64,000 nucleotides of DNA from Hyperoodon ampullatus (Eukaryota > Chordata > Mammalia > Artiodactyla > Ziphiidae). Of this stretch, positions 62,505-64,000 are shown piece by piece. The position numbers were made by a program, and so were the translations under genes. Location: the NCBI GenBank assembly GCA_949752795.1, contig CATKHW010000566.1, forward strand, positions 434,001-498,000, in the 5' to 3' direction. The number at the start of each line of letters is the position of its first letter. The first letter of the stretch is position 1. The notes under the pieces are model-generated. The model was not told the origin of the DNA. It saw only the letters and a program-made list of their open reading frames with translations, and did not search any database.

Positions 62505-64000
62505 CTTGGCTAAAAAGGGGGTATGCGTTTTCTCCTTAATATATTCAGGAGAAAACGCATACGTCCTTTTTGGCCAAGCAAGCAAGCGGGCAATGCAAAT
62601 CTGCACTACAAAGAATTATCACTTCCCACCGGTCAAAAGGGACATCCACAAAATGTGTAAAAACCAGAAAGGCAAGACAGGCCCTGGAGAACAGGGAGCC
62701 TTGTTATGCTGATGGGCGGCATGTAAATTGCAAACTGCCTCTCTGGAGGAGTACATTGTGTTCCCTAAAACAAGTAAACAACAGAGCTACAGAGCCAAGG
62801 GCACTTCCAGTCTAGGGAATATACCTTGGGAAAACTGAAAATCAATAAGACAGAGCCACCCCAAAATTTAGGGCTGCACTGCTTACAAGGACCTCAACTT
62901 GGATACACCTTAAATATCCCAGGAAATATAAAAATGGTTCAAAAAATTGTGGTACTTACGTACGATGGAATATCCCTCAGCCATGAAATCAATGTCATAA
63001 GACCAGTAGCAGCAAAATGGGTGGATTCAGGTACGATGATTCTAAGTGAAATAAGTCACACAGAAAAAGAAACTTATCACAAGATATCACTGATGAAGAT
63101 CCTGTAAACATGGCTACACTTGAACTGAGTTAAGAAAGAGAACAATGTCTCACATTTAGAAAACACTCTTATGCCTGCTTAAGGGGGAAGGAGAGGTGGG
63201 GTGATGCATAAAACCAGAGTTTGATATAAGCACAGGTACCGTTCCAAAAACCAACTATGGAATAGACAAGACCTACACCTTCCTCAGTGAAAGGGACTCA
63301 AAATCCCATATTTCCCGCAGAGGAATATATCTGACTAGTAACAATCTTAAAACCTATGTATTGATATGTCTCCGTAAGGGAATCAAGTGTGTCTAGACTG
63401 GCATAAACATGGCAGCGAGAATCAGCTCAAATCCACTATAAAAAGGAATTTCAAAAACAAAACAAAAAAACTGGGAAATTCTTTACAATTCCTTCAGGGT
63501 CTCTGATGAAACCTGGAATGACCCTATCTACAACGAGAGCAGAATGTGGCATAAGGAGGGACACTTGGGACTGAGAGGATTGGTGAGATTGGGTGAGCAA
63601 ATGCAGACCCTTTAAAGCACAAATGCCAGGCACCCATTCCATGGGTCCCAACTCTCCAGTTTGAAGGGAATATTACTACAGCTATAACATGTACGGGAAA
63701 CCTAGAGAACGGACACACTGTGAATACGAAAGGTTTCTAAAACTCAACGAATAGTCCCTCTCCTGGTGCTCCAGTTTGACTTTCCATCTGCTTTACTATC
63801 AACCTCCCAACTTGGAGAGACAGCCCCTTTAACTTCCTGGTTCACACAGGTTGCCAATTTTGCCGAGGATGAAAGGGAAGAGGGAGAACCAATGAGAGAG
63901 TAGCTGTTAGGCATTTGGACGGGCACATATCACTCTAACTTCCCGGCAGGAAGAAGAATTAACCAAAGTCTCAGCCACCCACCGGGAACCAGTATAGGTC
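62505..64000 (+). repeat. Satellite unit 36 (partial; runs past the window end)
   Basis: This palindrome has four mismatches, three left and one right, so it is among the most degraded by substitution. The CCTTAATA change is shared with unit 32. The frame at 62826-63107 is open. Type A segment near 63,625 (CACAAATGCCAGG). The unit is cut by the window at 64,000 before its end. Confidence 0.95.

Larger units (their letters stand above)
1..64000 (+). repeat. Tandem satellite/macrosatellite array, ~1,739-bp unit, ~36.8 copies
   Basis: Every part of the window recurs at intervals of about 1,739 bp in direct orientation. The anchors are the centres of a 74-bp inverted repeat at 36 places, from 1672/1673 to 62541/62542. 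Intervals between anchors are 1,733-1,754 bp. Units differ by scattered substitutions and short indels, and no interspersed element interrupts them. Most units keep single KpnI (GGTACC), XbaI (TCTAGA), EcoRV (GATATC) and SacI (GAGCTC) sites, so a ladder of about 1.74 kb is expected on digestion. Unit length and organisation recall the common cetacean satellite, but this identity is inferred from length alone. The array continues past both window ends. Confidence 0.98.

Noticed and set aside
1..64000. CRISPR array
   Set aside because: The repeated unit is about 1.74 kb with no short repeat-spacer alternation.
1..64000. Ribosomal DNA or other multicopy gene cluster
   Set aside because: I see no recognisable rRNA, 5S, histone or tRNA sequence in the unit.
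1..64000. CENP-B box (centromeric satellite signature)
   Set aside because: I looked for the TTCG....A..CGGG pattern. The nearest candidate, TTCGACAATGATG just before the palindrome, lacks the required A and CGGG.
1..64000. LTR retrotransposon origin of the unit
   Set aside because: Apart from TATAAAAA and AATAAA motifs there is no primer-binding site, polypurine tract, target-site duplication or viral-type protein similarity that I can support.

Overview
The whole 64 kb window is one uninterrupted tandem (satellite or macrosatellite) array. A unit of about 1,739 bp is repeated head to tail, all in the same orientation, about 36.8 times. I anchored the units on a 74-bp inverted repeat that occurs once per unit (36 copies). 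Spacing between successive anchors is 1,733-1,754 bp, and 1,738 or 1,739 bp in most cases. Neither end of the array is in the window. I see no unique sequence, rRNA, tRNA, transposon insertion, CRISPR array or credible protein-coding gene. The longest open frames are the same few frames recurring in every unit. Most begin only at TTG or GTG, and about a third of the copies of the best one are broken.

Organism: the absence of gene-dense sequence, the long homogeneous array and the variation concentrated at CpG sites point to a vertebrate, probably a mammal, and to heterochromatic DNA. From memory of the literature, the unit length fits the common cetacean satellite (roughly 1.7-1.76 kb in most whales, shorter in dolphins). 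This is a hypothesis from length and organisation only, because I could not compare sequences.

Layout: 1-5,534 holds a near-identical two-unit duplication. 6-29 kb is a run of 14 units sharing one variant state, containing patchwork duplications at offsets of 2, 3, 5 and 6 units. 29-43 kb is mostly the other variant state, with a three-unit subfamily at 34-38 kb. 43-64 kb shows an emerging three-unit higher-order pattern, and includes a segment (59.3-61.8 kb) that looks like a copy of 54.1-58.3 kb with exactly one unit deleted.

Unit architecture, taken from the start of the palindrome: 74-bp palindrome; a GC-richer stretch of about 250 bp; a 93-codon open frame at about +320 to +600; a KpnI-site region near +730; a TATAAAAA tract with an A-rich hairpin near +930; a two-state segment near +1,115; a TGCCAA-T-TTGGCA inverted repeat near +1,350; an AATAAA hexamer near +1,590; then the next palindrome. 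The most interesting element is the palindrome. It is perfect over 74 bp in 11 of 36 units, and in two units a transversion is present in both arms so that pairing is kept.
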